Counted from the stretch's first letter, positions 18,795 through 27,355 are shown. The stretch is 64,000 bases of DNA from Photobacterium profundum SS9 (GCF_000196255.1 NC_006370.1:1682886-1746885); one strand, 5' to 3'. Notes: generated by a model from the letters alone, not told the origin. A program made the numbers and translations.

Positions 18795-18957
18795 AATGAC
18801 TTGTTACTTTTGATTAACTTCGGCAAATTGATGCTAATTTAATAGAAATTGGTATCGATGTCTCGAAATATTTCTATGTTTGCTACTAACTGTTCACATA
18901 AAAACCTTCAAGATCATCGATATAGTTACACCAATTAGCTATTTTGATGTTTTGATA

Positions 18958-19938
18958 TTAAAATTTATAGTTGATACCCACAGTGGCCATTAGGGTGTCT
19001 TCGTTATAGAAATTGATATTGGAGTCTGTCGTGTTATAACCAATCAATGATACTAGCCCCCAATCTGTCCAACCAAAAGGCTCATTGTATTCATACGCTA
19101 AAAAGACACTCCAAAGGTCATCTTTTTGCTTTTCATCAAATACAGGGTTCTCTGCTTCGTATTGTGCATTTTTATAGCCAAACGTCAGTGCGAGGCTAGA
19201 GCTTGGTAACATCTGTATAATACTAAGCTGTGCACCATAGGTATCATATGACATCGCGTCGCCATCAGCATCAAATCGGGTATAGTTCAACGCACCGCGT
19301 AATAAGCGCCCAGGTGCAATCGGCTGGCGGTAAGCCCCCTCTAAATAAATGATATTACCTTCACGATCTAATGAGGCTATTTCTGTTTCTGATAAGTTTT
19401 GTTTTTGACCACTTTTTTCAGAATCAATTTCTTGCTGCCCTACAGAAGTCTCCATTGAGAAGTTAGAACCCAGTATATTTTTGTATTGAAAACGGAACCC
19501 TTTAATTTTTGTATCTGTTTCAGTTCGGTTTTCATTCACTAAAAAGGGGTCTTCCCATGTTTTAGTCCCAATAATGCCAGGTACATAGCTTAAGCTCACC
19601 ATGCCATTACCTTCAAATCTTTGACGGTAACCTGCCTCAATGTGGAAACGACCTAACGCCAAATCAGATCGGCTAGTACCGATGAAAATTTGTTTATCTG
19701 AAGCGAAAGTATATTGAATAGCACCTAGCGGGGCGATAAGTGCTTTAGTATCAGATTCACCAGAACTTTCTAGAGAGGGTGTTGATTCTATATCGGTATT
19801 GAATTGTGATTTAGTGTTGCTAAAACCCGTAAGCAATGAAATATCGCCGCTGAATCCTTGTTCCCACTGAGCTAAAGGATTAGCCCAAACTGATGTCGAG
19901 GTCATTGCGAGAAGCAGACCCATAGAAAGAGGCTTCAT
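18958..19938 (-). CDS. DUF2860-family outer-membrane protein
   Basis: A 326-residue predicted beta-barrel. Starting at ATG 19938 (AGGAG five bases upstream) gives a clean signal peptide MKPLSMGLLLAMTSTSVWAN; the upstream ATG at 20004 adds an unlikely extra hydrophobic segment. The mature part alternates polar and aromatic strands and ends in a C-terminal aromatic, NINFYNEDTLMATVGINYKF, typical of outer-membrane proteins recognised by BamA. It fits the DUF2860 family of Vibrionaceae, function unknown. No operon partner is visible. Confidence 0.75.
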   Translation of the reverse strand: MKPLSMGLLLAMTSTSVWANPLAQWEQGFSGDISLLTGFSNTKSQFNTDIESTPSLESSGESDTKALIAPLGAIQYTFASDKQIFIGTSRSDLALGRFHIEAGYRQRFEGNGMVSLSYVPGIIGTKTWEDPFLVNENRTETDTKIKGFRFQYKNILGSNFSMETSVGQQEIDSEKSGQKQNLSETEIASLDREGNIIYLEGAYRQPIAPGRLLRGALNYTRFDADGDAMSYDTYGAQLSIIQMLPSSSLALTFGYKNAQYEAENPVFDEKQKDDLWSVFLAYEYNEPFGWTDWGLVSLIGYNTTDSNINFYNEDTLMATVGINYKF

Positions 19939-20153
19939 TACCACTCCTGTGAAAAACAATGCTGTTAAATAAAAAGGTATATAACGTATATTTTTATATG
20001 GCATACAGAGTATGCAAGTTGAATTTTACTTTGTGCTGCTCTTATACGCAAAGCAAGAATACGCTATGTCAATATAATGTTAAATGATAAATTTAAGTAA
20101 ATATCAAAAACATAGCTGAATAATTACGATGTTGATGATAATTAATGCTTATA

Positions 20154-20212
20154 TACCCAAGTCACCTCAAGGTGCAGGATTCTCGTTGAAACGAACAGCT
20201 TAAGGTTGGGTA
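20154..20212. repeat. 59-bp mini copy of the TACCC/GGGTA repeat family
   Basis: Starts TACCCAAGTCACCTCAAGGT and ends TTAAGGTTGGGTA, flanked by TA on each side, with a short TCTCGTTGAAACGA hairpin in the middle. It is an internally deleted relative of the 262-bp element at 36544-36805. Confidence 0.75.
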
Positions 20213-20225
20213 TATATGAGTAAAT

Positions 20226-20258
20226 AAAAAACCCGCGACAACGAAGTCGCGGGTTTTT
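20226..20258. terminator. Strong bidirectional terminator
   Basis: AAAAAACCCGCGAC / GTCGCGGGTTTTT with an AACGAA loop; lies just past the end of the minus-strand gene at 20313-20825. Confidence 0.9.
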
Positions 20259-20312
20259 ATATTTCAGCAATTAAATAACGTTACTACTAATATAACGTAA
20301 CGACTAATAGTG

Positions 20313-20825
20313 CTAATTACACTCGATAGCTGCAATTTTCGTCATTTCTTCATTGTAAGCATTCAGAGGCTTATCAATATTGACAGGGTGGGTCAGTAAG
20401 TCAGCAAAGGCACTGCGTAGTTCATAGTTTTTCTTATGAGGCGTACTTTGGCGGTCATCAAATGCTTTTTTTGCATAGCGACCAAGGTCATCTTGTTGTG
20501 TTGATAGCTTTTTAACGTCTTGCTGAGTTAGCTGTAACCAAGATTCAACTGATTGGGTAAGATCAAGTTTGGCTTTATCGTTTTCTAAGTACCAATCAAC
20601 CGCTTCACGATTTAATTCAAAGTGATGTTTTCGACCAGCTAAAAACCAGTCACCCACTTCTTTAAGGCTTTCATCTTGTTTAATACTCAAATCAACCAAA
20701 CTCTGATACCAGCTTAATGATGCATCGACATACTGGTGGTATTTGTCGCTTTCACAGCTAGTTGTTGATGCCAGTGCTGTTGTTGGAAGAAGTACGAGTG
20801 AAAGAATTACAGCAGATAACTTCAT
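20313..20825 (-). CDS. Predicted periplasmic protein, unknown function
   Basis: A 170-residue protein with a clean signal peptide (MKLSAVILSLVLLPTTALAS, cleavage after ALA). The mature region is helical, with two cysteines, one near the start (SCESDKYHQYVDASLSWYQS) and one at the extreme C-terminus (AAIECN), which could form a disulfide. Repeated W/Y-rich helices (LSWYQSLVDLS, EVGDWFLAG, AVDWYLEND) suggest a helical bundle. No family is recognised. It has its own terminator and is separated from the accessory region that begins about 300 bases upstream. Confidence 0.65.
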   Translation of the reverse strand: MKLSAVILSLVLLPTTALASTTSCESDKYHQYVDASLSWYQSLVDLSIKQDESLKEVGDWFLAGRKHHFELNREAVDWYLENDKAKLDLTQSVESWLQLTQQDVKKLSTQQDDLGRYAKKAFDDRQSTPHKKNYELRSAFADLLTHPVNIDKPLNAYNEEMTKIAAIECN

Positions 20826-21154
20826 TGCCTATCCTTGATTGATCAATGTTTGTTTTTATGTCCCAATTGTAACGAGATGATTGTGATAAAGAAAACGATT
20901 CTTTATCAGAATGATTCATTCACCCTGAATCTACTTATTTTTTGTAGCTTTTATAATGGATAAACTTGCAGGAAGTCACATTTCATAGACTCTGATGATT
21001 CAACAATGTGACACATTCTAAATGGGTCTAATACCCTAGGTGCGCATTATGTTTGCTTTATGGTAAATAGAAATAAAGTTGACATATACATAACCTCAAT
21101 AATCGCAATGGATAACATAAGCCCTTGTAATTATTGATAAGGTTCACAAAAGTC
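20826..21154. other. Intergenic region at the left edge of the accessory region
   Basis: No gene is seen. A TTGACA (near 21079) could be a -35 element for the plus-strand DUF3653 gene, but no convincing -10 follows at the right spacing. A CCTAGG palindrome occurs near 21034-21039. No tRNA or obvious attachment site was found. Confidence 0.4.
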
Positions 21155-21526
21155 ATGGTGTCTACGAAACTCACAGGTAACTACATTTTTCGTAAATTTG
21201 AGTGCGGTTTAAGTAAGAATGAAACCAGCGAATTATGTTTTAAAAGTGTGAGAACCATCACGCGGTGGGATGGAGGTCAAGAGATACCACCAGAATGTAA
21301 ACGGTTAATGAGAATGTATACAGGAAGAGAAGTTGGAATAAGCGAAAGCTGGATAGGATGGAGAATTGCGAAAGAAAACTTAATCTCACCAAATGGGTTA
21401 AATATATCTTCTAATAAAGTATTAACAGGTACCGCGATATTAGAGATAGGCGCAGAACCGGATAGTAAGAACCTATCTCTAATCATGAAAACAGCAAGAA
21501 TGCTAAGAAATACACTAAAGAGCTAA
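21155..21526 (+). CDS. Phage-type DUF3653-like protein
   Basis: A 123-residue basic protein when started at ATG 21155 (MVSTKLTGNYIFRKFECGLS). SVRTITRWDGGQEIPPECK and MYTGREVGISESWIGWRI are characteristic of DUF3653 proteins, small putative DNA-binding proteins encoded near filamentous phages and islands of vibrios. The segment resembles a helix-turn-helix followed by a conserved W-G-W patch. A longer TTG start at 21134 is possible; neither has a strong ribosome site. It is the first gene of the accessory region and no other phage gene was recognised, so it may be a relic or a free-standing regulator. Confidence 0.55.
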   Translation: MVSTKLTGNYIFRKFECGLSKNETSELCFKSVRTITRWDGGQEIPPECKRLMRMYTGREVGISESWIGWRIAKENLISPNGLNISSNKVLTGTAILEIGAEPDSKNLSLIMKTARMLRNTLKS

Positions 21527-21666
21527 CAACCTATAAAGATTACGATAGCAGCCTTGAAGCAAAGGCTGTTAGCGCATATAAATCATTTAATTAGTAAGGA
21601 TACGAATATCTTAATTGTTTAATGCGATTTTTTAGTCAACTGTTTGATGTGAGTTTGAGATACTTA

Positions 21667-22209
21667 TTATATGGCTTCTTCGACTCTATCAACATTAATA
21701 ATATTCTTAAGGTCATTTTCATATATTCTTTCTATAAGCACTGGAATTATCTCTAACTCTAAAGCCCTGCAGACAGCCAGCCTATGGTTACCACCTATAA
21801 TCGTTATTGCATTTAAGCTTTTATGTGGCTGAATATGAGCAGGAGTCATCTGTTTGTTTTCAACACAGTATGCAATAACTTTCGCCACTTTGTCTTTACA
21901 TCCTATGCTCCAAATTTCTTCTTTTTTTCGAATAGAATGGCCGTATAAAGCATTATCCAATTCATGCATTTTTACCCAAGCTATTAATAAAGGTTCTTTA
22001 TATGCTAACGAGAAGTCATCTTGGGAAATACCATCATCGGAAAAATGTTGTGCACTTGCCGTAAGATCCCAGCTCATTTCAAAATTAGGCCAATCTTTTA
22101 CAGGTAGTTCTATGTATTTTTTTGACAACTCTCTCATTATATATCTTTCGTTCGAACAGCCAGCTGTACTGGCAAGTAATTCTTCTCGCGTGTATAAATC
22201 TGATTCCAT
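21667..22209 (-). CDS. ParB/sulfiredoxin-fold-like protein
   Basis: A 180-residue protein started at ATG 22209, with AGGTG upstream. The C-terminal third contains ITIIGGNHRLAVCRALELEI, which matches the G-x-H-R-x-x-A box of the ParB nuclease/sulfiredoxin fold, the site of CTP binding and catalysis in ParB-like proteins. There is no recognisable helix-turn-helix after it and no ParA, so this is not a plasmid partition gene; small stand-alone ParB-fold proteins occur in phages, islands and some defence systems. Residues 1-100 are unrecognised. Function is unknown. Confidence 0.55.
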   Translation of the reverse strand: MESDLYTREELLASTAGCSNERYIMRELSKKYIELPVKDWPNFEMSWDLTASAQHFSDDGISQDDFSLAYKEPLLIAWVKMHELDNALYGHSIRKKEEIWSIGCKDKVAKVIAYCVENKQMTPAHIQPHKSLNAITIIGGNHRLAVCRALELEIIPVLIERIYENDLKNIINVDRVEEAI

Positions 22210-22280
22210 CTTCAACACCTAAAATCTGAAACTAAATTAAACCAGTAATACCAATGCAATAAATTATATTGGTACTTTAC

Positions 22281-22955
22281 TTAAGTAACCTTTTGGGTTT
22301 GACGAATATTATTAAAAGTTTGTTCTACTAATTGCACCATTTCAGGCATACCTGATGCGTACATACCTTGAAGAATAGAAATGGCATTAGCTGCCGGGTT
22401 TTCCATTACCCAGCGAACATCATTAAATGTATCGTGGTTAAAACTAACTGGTCCTATGCCACGAAACTTCATAATAGTTCCATTAAATTTACATCCTACG
22501 AATTGCTTACCATCTAATTCAACAATTTCTGCTCCGAAGACTTTATTTACAACCTGTTCTAATTCTGCACCTTCGGCGATTAGCATTACACCGTTGTCTT
22601 CCCATTTAGCTAACTCTAATACAAGGTTTGCTTTATCTTTACGTATATCATTAAGCATTACCTCTACAGCACTAGTATGTGACTTTGACTCACTAAGACT
22701 ACTTTCAAGTTGCTTGTGTTTATCTATTAACTCTTGAAGGTCTTGTATAGCTTTCTCATGCTCAGGTGTTTTCGTTTTTCTAAACCAATACAACGATAAT
22801 GTAATTGGAATTAAAACGAGAGCTAACATAGCCCACAATGGCGTAACAAACGTTAAATTTAAATATGAAATAATTTCAACCATACCTGAAACTTCCAGTA
22901 CAACAGCAGCAACAACGGATGCCAATACACTAAAGCCAAATTCTTTTTGTTTCAT
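22281..22955 (-). CDS. Membrane protein with coiled coil, unknown function
   Basis: A 224-residue protein started at ATG 22955. Two membrane helices (about residues 10-28 and 38-56, ending LSLYWFRKTKTPEHEK) are followed by a heptad-rich stretch (DLQELIDKHKQLESSLSESK) and a C-terminal globular part. In that part VELDGKQFVGCKFNGTIMKF and GPVSFNHDTFNDVRWVMENP look like a small beta-rich domain. The topology (membrane anchor, coiled coil, cytosolic domain) recalls sensor or effector proteins of defence islands, but I know no specific match. It lies in tandem with the ParB-like gene, 71 bases apart. Confidence 0.55.
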   Translation of the reverse strand: MKQKEFGFSVLASVVAAVVLEVSGMVEIISYLNLTFVTPLWAMLALVLIPITLSLYWFRKTKTPEHEKAIQDLQELIDKHKQLESSLSESKSHTSAVEVMLNDIRKDKANLVLELAKWEDNGVMLIAEGAELEQVVNKVFGAEIVELDGKQFVGCKFNGTIMKFRGIGPVSFNHDTFNDVRWVMENPAANAISILQGMYASGMPEMVQLVEQTFNNIRQTQKVT

Positions 22956-23122
22956 AAATTTCTCGAACAAATTTCTTTAATTAAAGAGCTCTAACATTGT
23001 GTGTATCACAAATACTTAAAGCACAACCATTTTAAAACTGACGTAACAGGGTGCTAGCGTATACCAAATCTTTCCCCCCGAATTACTAGACGGGGTAGTG
23101 TCATCAAAACCGAGCTTCTTAC

Positions 23123-23146
23123 AAAAAAATGCCGAGAGTAAGGCAT
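23123..23146 (-). terminator. Terminator after the 352-aa membrane-protein gene
   Basis: On the minus strand ATGCCTTACTCTCGGCAT is followed by seven T residues, 23 bases past the stop of the gene at 23169. Confidence 0.7.
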
Positions 23147-23168
23147 CATCTTAATTATTAGCCCTAAC

Positions 23169-24227
23169 CTATTGTTTACCCATTTTTTTAAATAAGTCTG
23201 GAATTGTAGATATAATATTACGAGTTAACTCTGATTCAGACTTCGCCTTTTCAAGCTCAACAGTCGTTTGACCTTTTTCAAGAACAAAATTACGTTCTGT
23301 TTTAGCAAGTGACTCTAAAGATATCTTAAGGGCTGCTTCGTTATTGGTAATGTATGCAAATTGAACTGCTGATAATTTAGACTCAATATTCGTTAGTTCA
23401 TTCTGAAAATACTTAATTTCATTCAAACCGTTCTTGTATAGCCGTAAAAAGAAATAAGCGAATACTTCAACGAATATTATCAACATGACCCGCGGAACCA
23501 ATGGGAGAATTAAATTTTTAATGAACTTACTATTTGACTCCCCGTTCTCCGAAGCCAATTGTTTTAACAACTCCGAGCTATCAACTATTGAAACAGTAGA
23601 CCAAAGAAGATATAGCCCACCGGCGGTGATAGACATTCCAATCAGTAAGTTAACATTGGAACGCAATCTGAGGTCTGAAATCTCTCGTCGTAAGCGTCTT
23701 ATAATATCTGATGACGCGTCTTTCAAATGATCTAAACCTAATGAACTTTTCAAGTCATCCTTAAGTTTTTCAGTTTCCCCCTTAAAAATGCTTGTGATGG
23801 ATTCTATTTTAGATTGATTAACAATCTGTTCAATAACAAGCTGTTTTTCTTCTTTTGTCAGATTTTTGTCAGACTCAAACACTTCAATCTTTTTAAAAAT
23901 TTCATTAATTTTTATTTCAGTCAATTGCTGAGATTTTTCAGCTTGAGCTAGATACTTTTCAGTTAATATCACATTATCACGATTCGCTGTTTCTTCACTA
24001 CCAGACTGCAAATAGATAAACCCTAATGAAGCAAAAGAGACTAGTAACATTAAAAAAACAAACGTTGAATTATTTTGAATAGCGGGAAAAGCTTCAGATA
24101 TGAAAAATTGAAACTCTTTTGAAGCTAATGACATAATTGAAACAGCGCCACAAAACATAGAAATCAGTATCAAAAGCCTTCGATTTTCAAACATTCTTTT
24201 ATACTGGACATATATACTTGAAATCAT
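23169..24227 (-). CDS. Four-helix membrane protein with long coiled coil, unknown
   Basis: A 352-residue protein with an N-terminal pair of membrane helices (about 18-36 and 52-72), a roughly 120-residue charged coiled-coil region (KYLAQAEKSQQLTEIKINEI), a second membrane pair (LLIGMSITAGGLYLLWSTVS and LVPRVMLIIFVEVFAYFFLR), then another helical tail. AGGG lies eight bases before ATG 24227. The symmetric membrane-coil-membrane-coil layout suggests an oligomeric membrane sensor or scaffold. Both strands nearby are AT-rich. No family recognised; being in the accessory region next to other orphan genes, a defence or competition role is possible but unproven. Confidence 0.55.
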   Translation of the reverse strand: MISSIYVQYKRMFENRRLLILISMFCGAVSIMSLASKEFQFFISEAFPAIQNNSTFVFLMLLVSFASLGFIYLQSGSEETANRDNVILTEKYLAQAEKSQQLTEIKINEIFKKIEVFESDKNLTKEEKQLVIEQIVNQSKIESITSIFKGETEKLKDDLKSSLGLDHLKDASSDIIRRLRREISDLRLRSNVNLLIGMSITAGGLYLLWSTVSIVDSSELLKQLASENGESNSKFIKNLILPLVPRVMLIIFVEVFAYFFLRLYKNGLNEIKYFQNELTNIESKLSAVQFAYITNNEAALKISLESLAKTERNFVLEKGQTTVELEKAKSESELTRNIISTIPDLFKKMGKQ

Positions 24228-24742
24228 TTATTTTACCCTAAAAACAATTATTTACGCATTTGTAAATGCACATATGCAACTACGTGCTATACACTAGACC
24301 TATTATTCTGGCATAGGGCTTAATATTGTATTAAACGACCTTAAATCGTACATCTCAAAATTTTGTTCGCAAAATGTACGTTATGTTAAGTATCTGACTT
24401 TAAGTGGTAAAAATGATACTTATAGCCAAATACCATACGTTATAGGATATTTTAGCTCTTTATGTCTGGGAAATGATACAAGATGTGTCTGAAAGTTAAT
24501 TACCAAAACCAATGCATATGATATTGATCATGTTATCAATTCATATTCGTCATGATTTGAAGCTTAACAGCTCAAAATCATAGGGTTAGTAGCCTAGTTA
24601 AGAGTAAAGCAGCTTGGCTGTGTGAAGGGAGGTTAATGCGGAATTATAATGCCAAGCGTTCTGAATTTTTTTTTAACACCTTATAATCGTCACCTGTACT
24701 GTTAGTGCTAATATTTGTACACACAGCATAAGAGGTTTACTT
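24228..24742. other. Intergenic region holding the left copies of two direct repeats
   Basis: No gene is seen. ATATTGTATTAAACGACCTT and the following CATCTCA box (24323-24357), and a later TTAAGAG...GGTTAATGCGG segment (24598-24641), both recur in diverged form at 27031-27065 and 27123-27155, in the same order and orientation. Confidence 0.55.
24682..24722 (+). promoter_or_regulatory. Promoter and operator of the toxin-antitoxin pair
   Basis: TATAAT at 24682-24687 is a consensus -10 element. Just downstream, TGTAC at 24696 and GTACA near 24718 form an inverted repeat around GTTAGTGCTAATATTT, a likely site for antitoxin autorepression. An AAGAGG ribosome site precedes the antitoxin start. Confidence 0.5.
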
Positions 24743-25027
24743 ATGGACACTATAATCCAGTTTCGTGTTGATGAAGAAACTAAACGTTTGGCTCAGTTAA
24801 TGGCAGAAAGCCAAGGTAGTACACTGAGTGATGCTTGCCGTGAACTGATAGAGCAACTAGCCGAACAGCAACGTAAAACAATGACTCATGATGCTTGGCT
24901 TACAGAGCAAGTAAACGCTGCTTTTGAAAAATTTGATTCAGGAAAAGCGGTATTCATTGAACAGCAAGATGCAAAAGCACGTATGGATGCACGCAAAGCT
25001 AAGATTCGAAATCGAGGTCAAGCATGA
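24743..25027 (+). CDS. RelB/DinJ-type antitoxin
   Basis: A 94-residue protein. The N-terminus MDTIIQFRVDEETKRLAQLM is a ribbon-helix-helix DNA-binding domain of the RelB/DinJ type; the helical C-terminus (EQQDAKARMDARKAKIRNRG) is expected to wrap the toxin. It overlaps the toxin start by four bases (ATGA), showing translational coupling. It neutralises the toxin and should repress the operon. AAGAGG precedes the start by seven bases. Confidence 0.85.
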   Translation: MDTIIQFRVDEETKRLAQLMAESQGSTLSDACRELIEQLAEQQRKTMTHDAWLTEQVNAAFEKFDSGKAVFIEQQDAKARMDARKAKIRNRGQA

Positions 25028-25302
25028 TACTTTGGGAAGAAGAGTCACTTAACGATCGTGAGAAAATTTTTGAATTTCTCTATGACTTTTATCCCGAAGC
25101 TGCTGAACGAACTGACCAGATTATTGAAGACAAAGTCGAAAACTTACTCGATCACCCTTTAATGGGCGAACAAAGAGAAGGTATTCGAGGTCGTTTACTC
25201 ATTATTCCAGAGGTATCAATGATTGTATCTTACTGGGTTGAAGGCTCAATCATTCGTATAATGCGCGTACTGCATCAGAAGCAAAAATTTCCTGCAGAGT
25301 AG
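25024..25302 (+). CDS. RelE/ParE-superfamily toxin
   Basis: A 92-residue protein with the compact RelE/ParE layout: N-terminal helices (LNDREKIFEFLYDFYPEAAE), the HPLMGEQREGIRGRLLI turn and strand, then VSYWVEGSIIRIMRVLHQKQ, where the R-x-L-H-x-x-Q end is characteristic of this superfamily. Members either cut mRNA on the ribosome (RelE) or poison gyrase (ParE); the sequence alone does not settle which. It pairs with the upstream antitoxin. Such modules commonly stabilise islands and integron arrays. Confidence 0.85.
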   Translation: MILWEEESLNDREKIFEFLYDFYPEAAERTDQIIEDKVENLLDHPLMGEQREGIRGRLLIIPEVSMIVSYWVEGSIIRIMRVLHQKQKFPAE

Positions 25303-25445
25303 CTGATTCTTTCTTGTATAGTTAACGTTTACCATAAGTTACGCTACGGCTAACTCACCACTACATACTGAACTCCATACCAAAACCGCCGAGTGTAACG
25401 CGCCCCCCTTGATTGCCTTGTAGCTGCTAAAAGTAAGTGATAAAT

Positions 25446-25790
25446 TTAGTGTGGTAATCTAATCAACTTCACAACCAGACAAGATAAAAAGATTGCAATT
25501 GACATTAACAAACCAATAAGTGAAAAAGAGTAAGGGCCATAGCCAGAACCGCCAAAACGGTACTGTACACTAACAAGCCCATCATCAAAAAGAACACCAA
25601 TATTGAAAAGTAATAATGTAACAGTAATAAGAAGTATAAGAAGAAAAATAACCTTAACTTTAAAACCCACAACATTTTCATTTGTTATCGGTTCTTTATA
25701 AACAGCCATACTAATTTTAAAAACAAACCAACTTAATGCAAGCAAAAAAACTGACAATGCAACGTTAATAATCATTGGATTTGATAACAC
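25446..25790 (-). CDS. Small three-helix membrane protein; possible immunity protein
   Basis: A 114-residue protein that is almost entirely membrane: helices at about 7-27, 46-68 and 88-108, with a short glycine-rich loop VQYRFGGSGYGPYSFSLIGL. It overlaps the upstream gene by 19 bases, so it is the last gene of a translationally coupled set. Size and topology resemble immunity proteins of pore-forming bacteriocins, which sit in the inner membrane and block the toxin's hydrophobic hairpin. That role is inferred from position and topology only; no family is recognised. Confidence 0.5.
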   Translation of the reverse strand: MLSNPMIINVALSVFLLALSWFVFKISMAVYKEPITNENVVGFKVKVIFLLILLITVTLLLFNIGVLFDDGLVSVQYRFGGSGYGPYSFSLIGLLMSIAIFLSCLVVKLIRLPH

Positions 25791-26143
25791 TCAGTTAAAA
25801 GCGACCACTGTTTATTTGATAACGAAACACTGACAGAACTATCATGATTAAAAACTTCTTCACCAATAGCTGAGGCAGTAAATCCATCATTTGACTTTAG
25901 AATAACCTTAAATGAGGATATGCTTTCATTACCATCTATATTTATAACGGCATGAGGTTTGATACCAACCATAACTTTTTCAAACTTATATAATTGTTTT
26001 AAAGTGTCAGAGGCTTCTAATGATACTTCTTTTTTAATAACTTCTGTTTGACTTGACTCGTGAATCATAATGCAGTTTACATCCACCATTGCACTTAATG
26101 ATGTGGAAACTAATAATGATATTAATAAAATTAAAATCTTCAT
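25772..26143 (-). CDS. Secreted or periplasmic protein of the three-gene cassette
   Basis: A 123-residue protein with a clear signal peptide (MKILILLISLLVSTSLSAMV, cleavage after LSA). The mature part of about 105 residues contains two cysteines (VNCIMIHESS and LLTECYQIQ) likely to form a disulfide linking the two ends of a beta-rich domain (KPHAVINIDGNESISSFKVI). It lies one base after the upstream 258-aa gene and overlaps the downstream membrane gene. Unrecognised; it could be a periplasmic immunity or adaptor protein. Confidence 0.5.
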   Translation of the reverse strand: MKILILLISLLVSTSLSAMVDVNCIMIHESSQTEVIKKEVSLEASDTLKQLYKFEKVMVGIKPHAVINIDGNESISSFKVILKSNDGFTASAIGEEVFNHDSSVSVSLSNKQWSLLTECYQIQ

Positions 26144-26144
26144 T

Positions 26145-26921
26145 TTAATAATAGATTCCTTTACCTACAGCTTGGCTATTTGCAATTTGCCACCTCAACT
26201 TGTCCTCGACCTCCCAAGCAGTTTTCATTGATTGTTTCATCGCCTTATCTTCAAGTAACTTAGCAAGCTTTTCTGTAATCCTATATTCTTTATCTAATCG
26301 ATCAAGCGCATAGCTCGCGGCTAAGCCAACAACTATGGCTAATGCCACGGGTGCCGCCGCAATTGTTGTAATTGCACCTACTCCTGTTGCAAAAATTGCC
26401 CCAACGATGCTTGATATACCGATTTTTATAAGAGAAACCGACAGGTCTGCAACTAAATCATTCAATAAAAATCTATCTTTTAGGACATGCTGAAGCACGA
26501 TTAAAGGAACAGTAAGAAAAATTGTTAGACGAGCTCCCTGTATTGCTGACGTTTTTATTCCTCTTTGCCCTACGATCATATCGACAACTTTTGCATTAGT
26601 GCTTAAATATCTTGTTCCAGTAAATATTTTACGCTGCCCCGGCTTTCCTTTGAAAATGACATACTTCTTGCCATTAACCATTTTTTCATAAGCTCGCCCA
26701 GTAAATCCTAAATCTTTAACAAGCTTACGTAGTATATTTGAATCTAATGAAGCTGCCACATAACCACTTGTAGTCCTTAAAACATCAATATAATCAATTT
26801 TATTTATTTCAGCCAATTCGACTACGTCACTTTCGCTTACTACATACAAACAATGATTACTCGACATAGTAAATTTCTTTTGTGACAACGGCTTTATTCC
26901 ATTGTAATGGTAAGCACTCAT
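26145..26921 (-). CDS. Putative membrane-active toxin-like protein with YafU-like C-terminus
   Basis: A 258-residue protein from ATG 26921, preceded by GGAGG at five bases. Residues 1-140 are soluble with basic segments (KMVNGKKYVIFKGKPGQRKI). A long hydrophobic and glycine-alanine-rich hairpin follows (GISSIVGAIFATGVGAITTI, then APVALAIVVGLAASYALDRL), with a polar tail RITEKLAKLLEDKAMKQSMK. Hairpin plus tail resemble E. coli YafU (glycine-rich helices followed by LSEKL-type helix), and the overall plan recalls pore-forming colicin domains. No signal peptide is seen. It heads a three-gene operon with one-base spacing. A toxin or membrane effector is a hypothesis. Confidence 0.5.
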   Translation of the reverse strand: MSAYHYNGIKPLSQKKFTMSSNHCLYVVSESDVVELAEINKIDYIDVLRTTSGYVAASLDSNILRKLVKDLGFTGRAYEKMVNGKKYVIFKGKPGQRKIFTGTRYLSTNAKVVDMIVGQRGIKTSAIQGARLTIFLTVPLIVLQHVLKDRFLLNDLVADLSVSLIKIGISSIVGAIFATGVGAITTIAAAPVALAIVVGLAASYALDRLDKEYRITEKLAKLLEDKAMKQSMKTAWEVEDKLRWQIANSQAVGKGIYY

Positions 26922-27292
26922 ATTAGCCTCCAATATAAAAGCTCACTTTAATTACTCTTTCACCTTGGAGGAATTTTAATGTTTTGATTTACGACTCATA
27001 TCAAACTATACAATCAACCTGTTGCAGCTAACATTGTATTTAATGAGCTAAGATCGTATATCTCACAGTAACATCAAGCATTTAATCGTAACAATAATCA
27101 CGATAAGTTCGTAAAATATTGATTAAGAGCAAAAGCAGCAGGGCGGTTAATGCGGGTTTTTGAGTCAGTAGCTGTTTCAACTAGCGAGCTATGCCGAAAA
27201 ATTGGACGGTAGAGAGAGTGGTCATCTATTGTCACGTGCATGGACGTTTCTTGAGCAAATACCATAACTCGTTTATGTCTAGAACGTAAAAC
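26922..27292. other. Intergenic region with the right copies of two direct repeats
   Basis: Holds 27031-27065 and 27123-27155, diverged copies of the segments at 24323-24357 and 24598-24641. The minus-strand ORF 27098-27322 crosses a terminator and a repeat and is not believed. No gene is supported here. Confidence 0.5.
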
Positions 27293-27326
27293 AAAAATGC
27301 CAATCAACGAATTGATTGGCATTTAT
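27293..27326. terminator. Terminator of the metPS operon
   Basis: AAATGCCAATCAA / TTGATTGGCATTT with a CGAA loop, flanked by A and T tracts. It lies 30 bases after the metS stop on the minus strand. Confidence 0.85.
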
Positions 27327-27355
27327 TTATTTTCTAACTGTTACGTATGTCTGAA

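Noticed and set aside
27098..27322. 74-aa minus-strand ORF
   Set aside because: It starts inside the metPS terminator hairpin, crosses a repeat and has no ribosome site.
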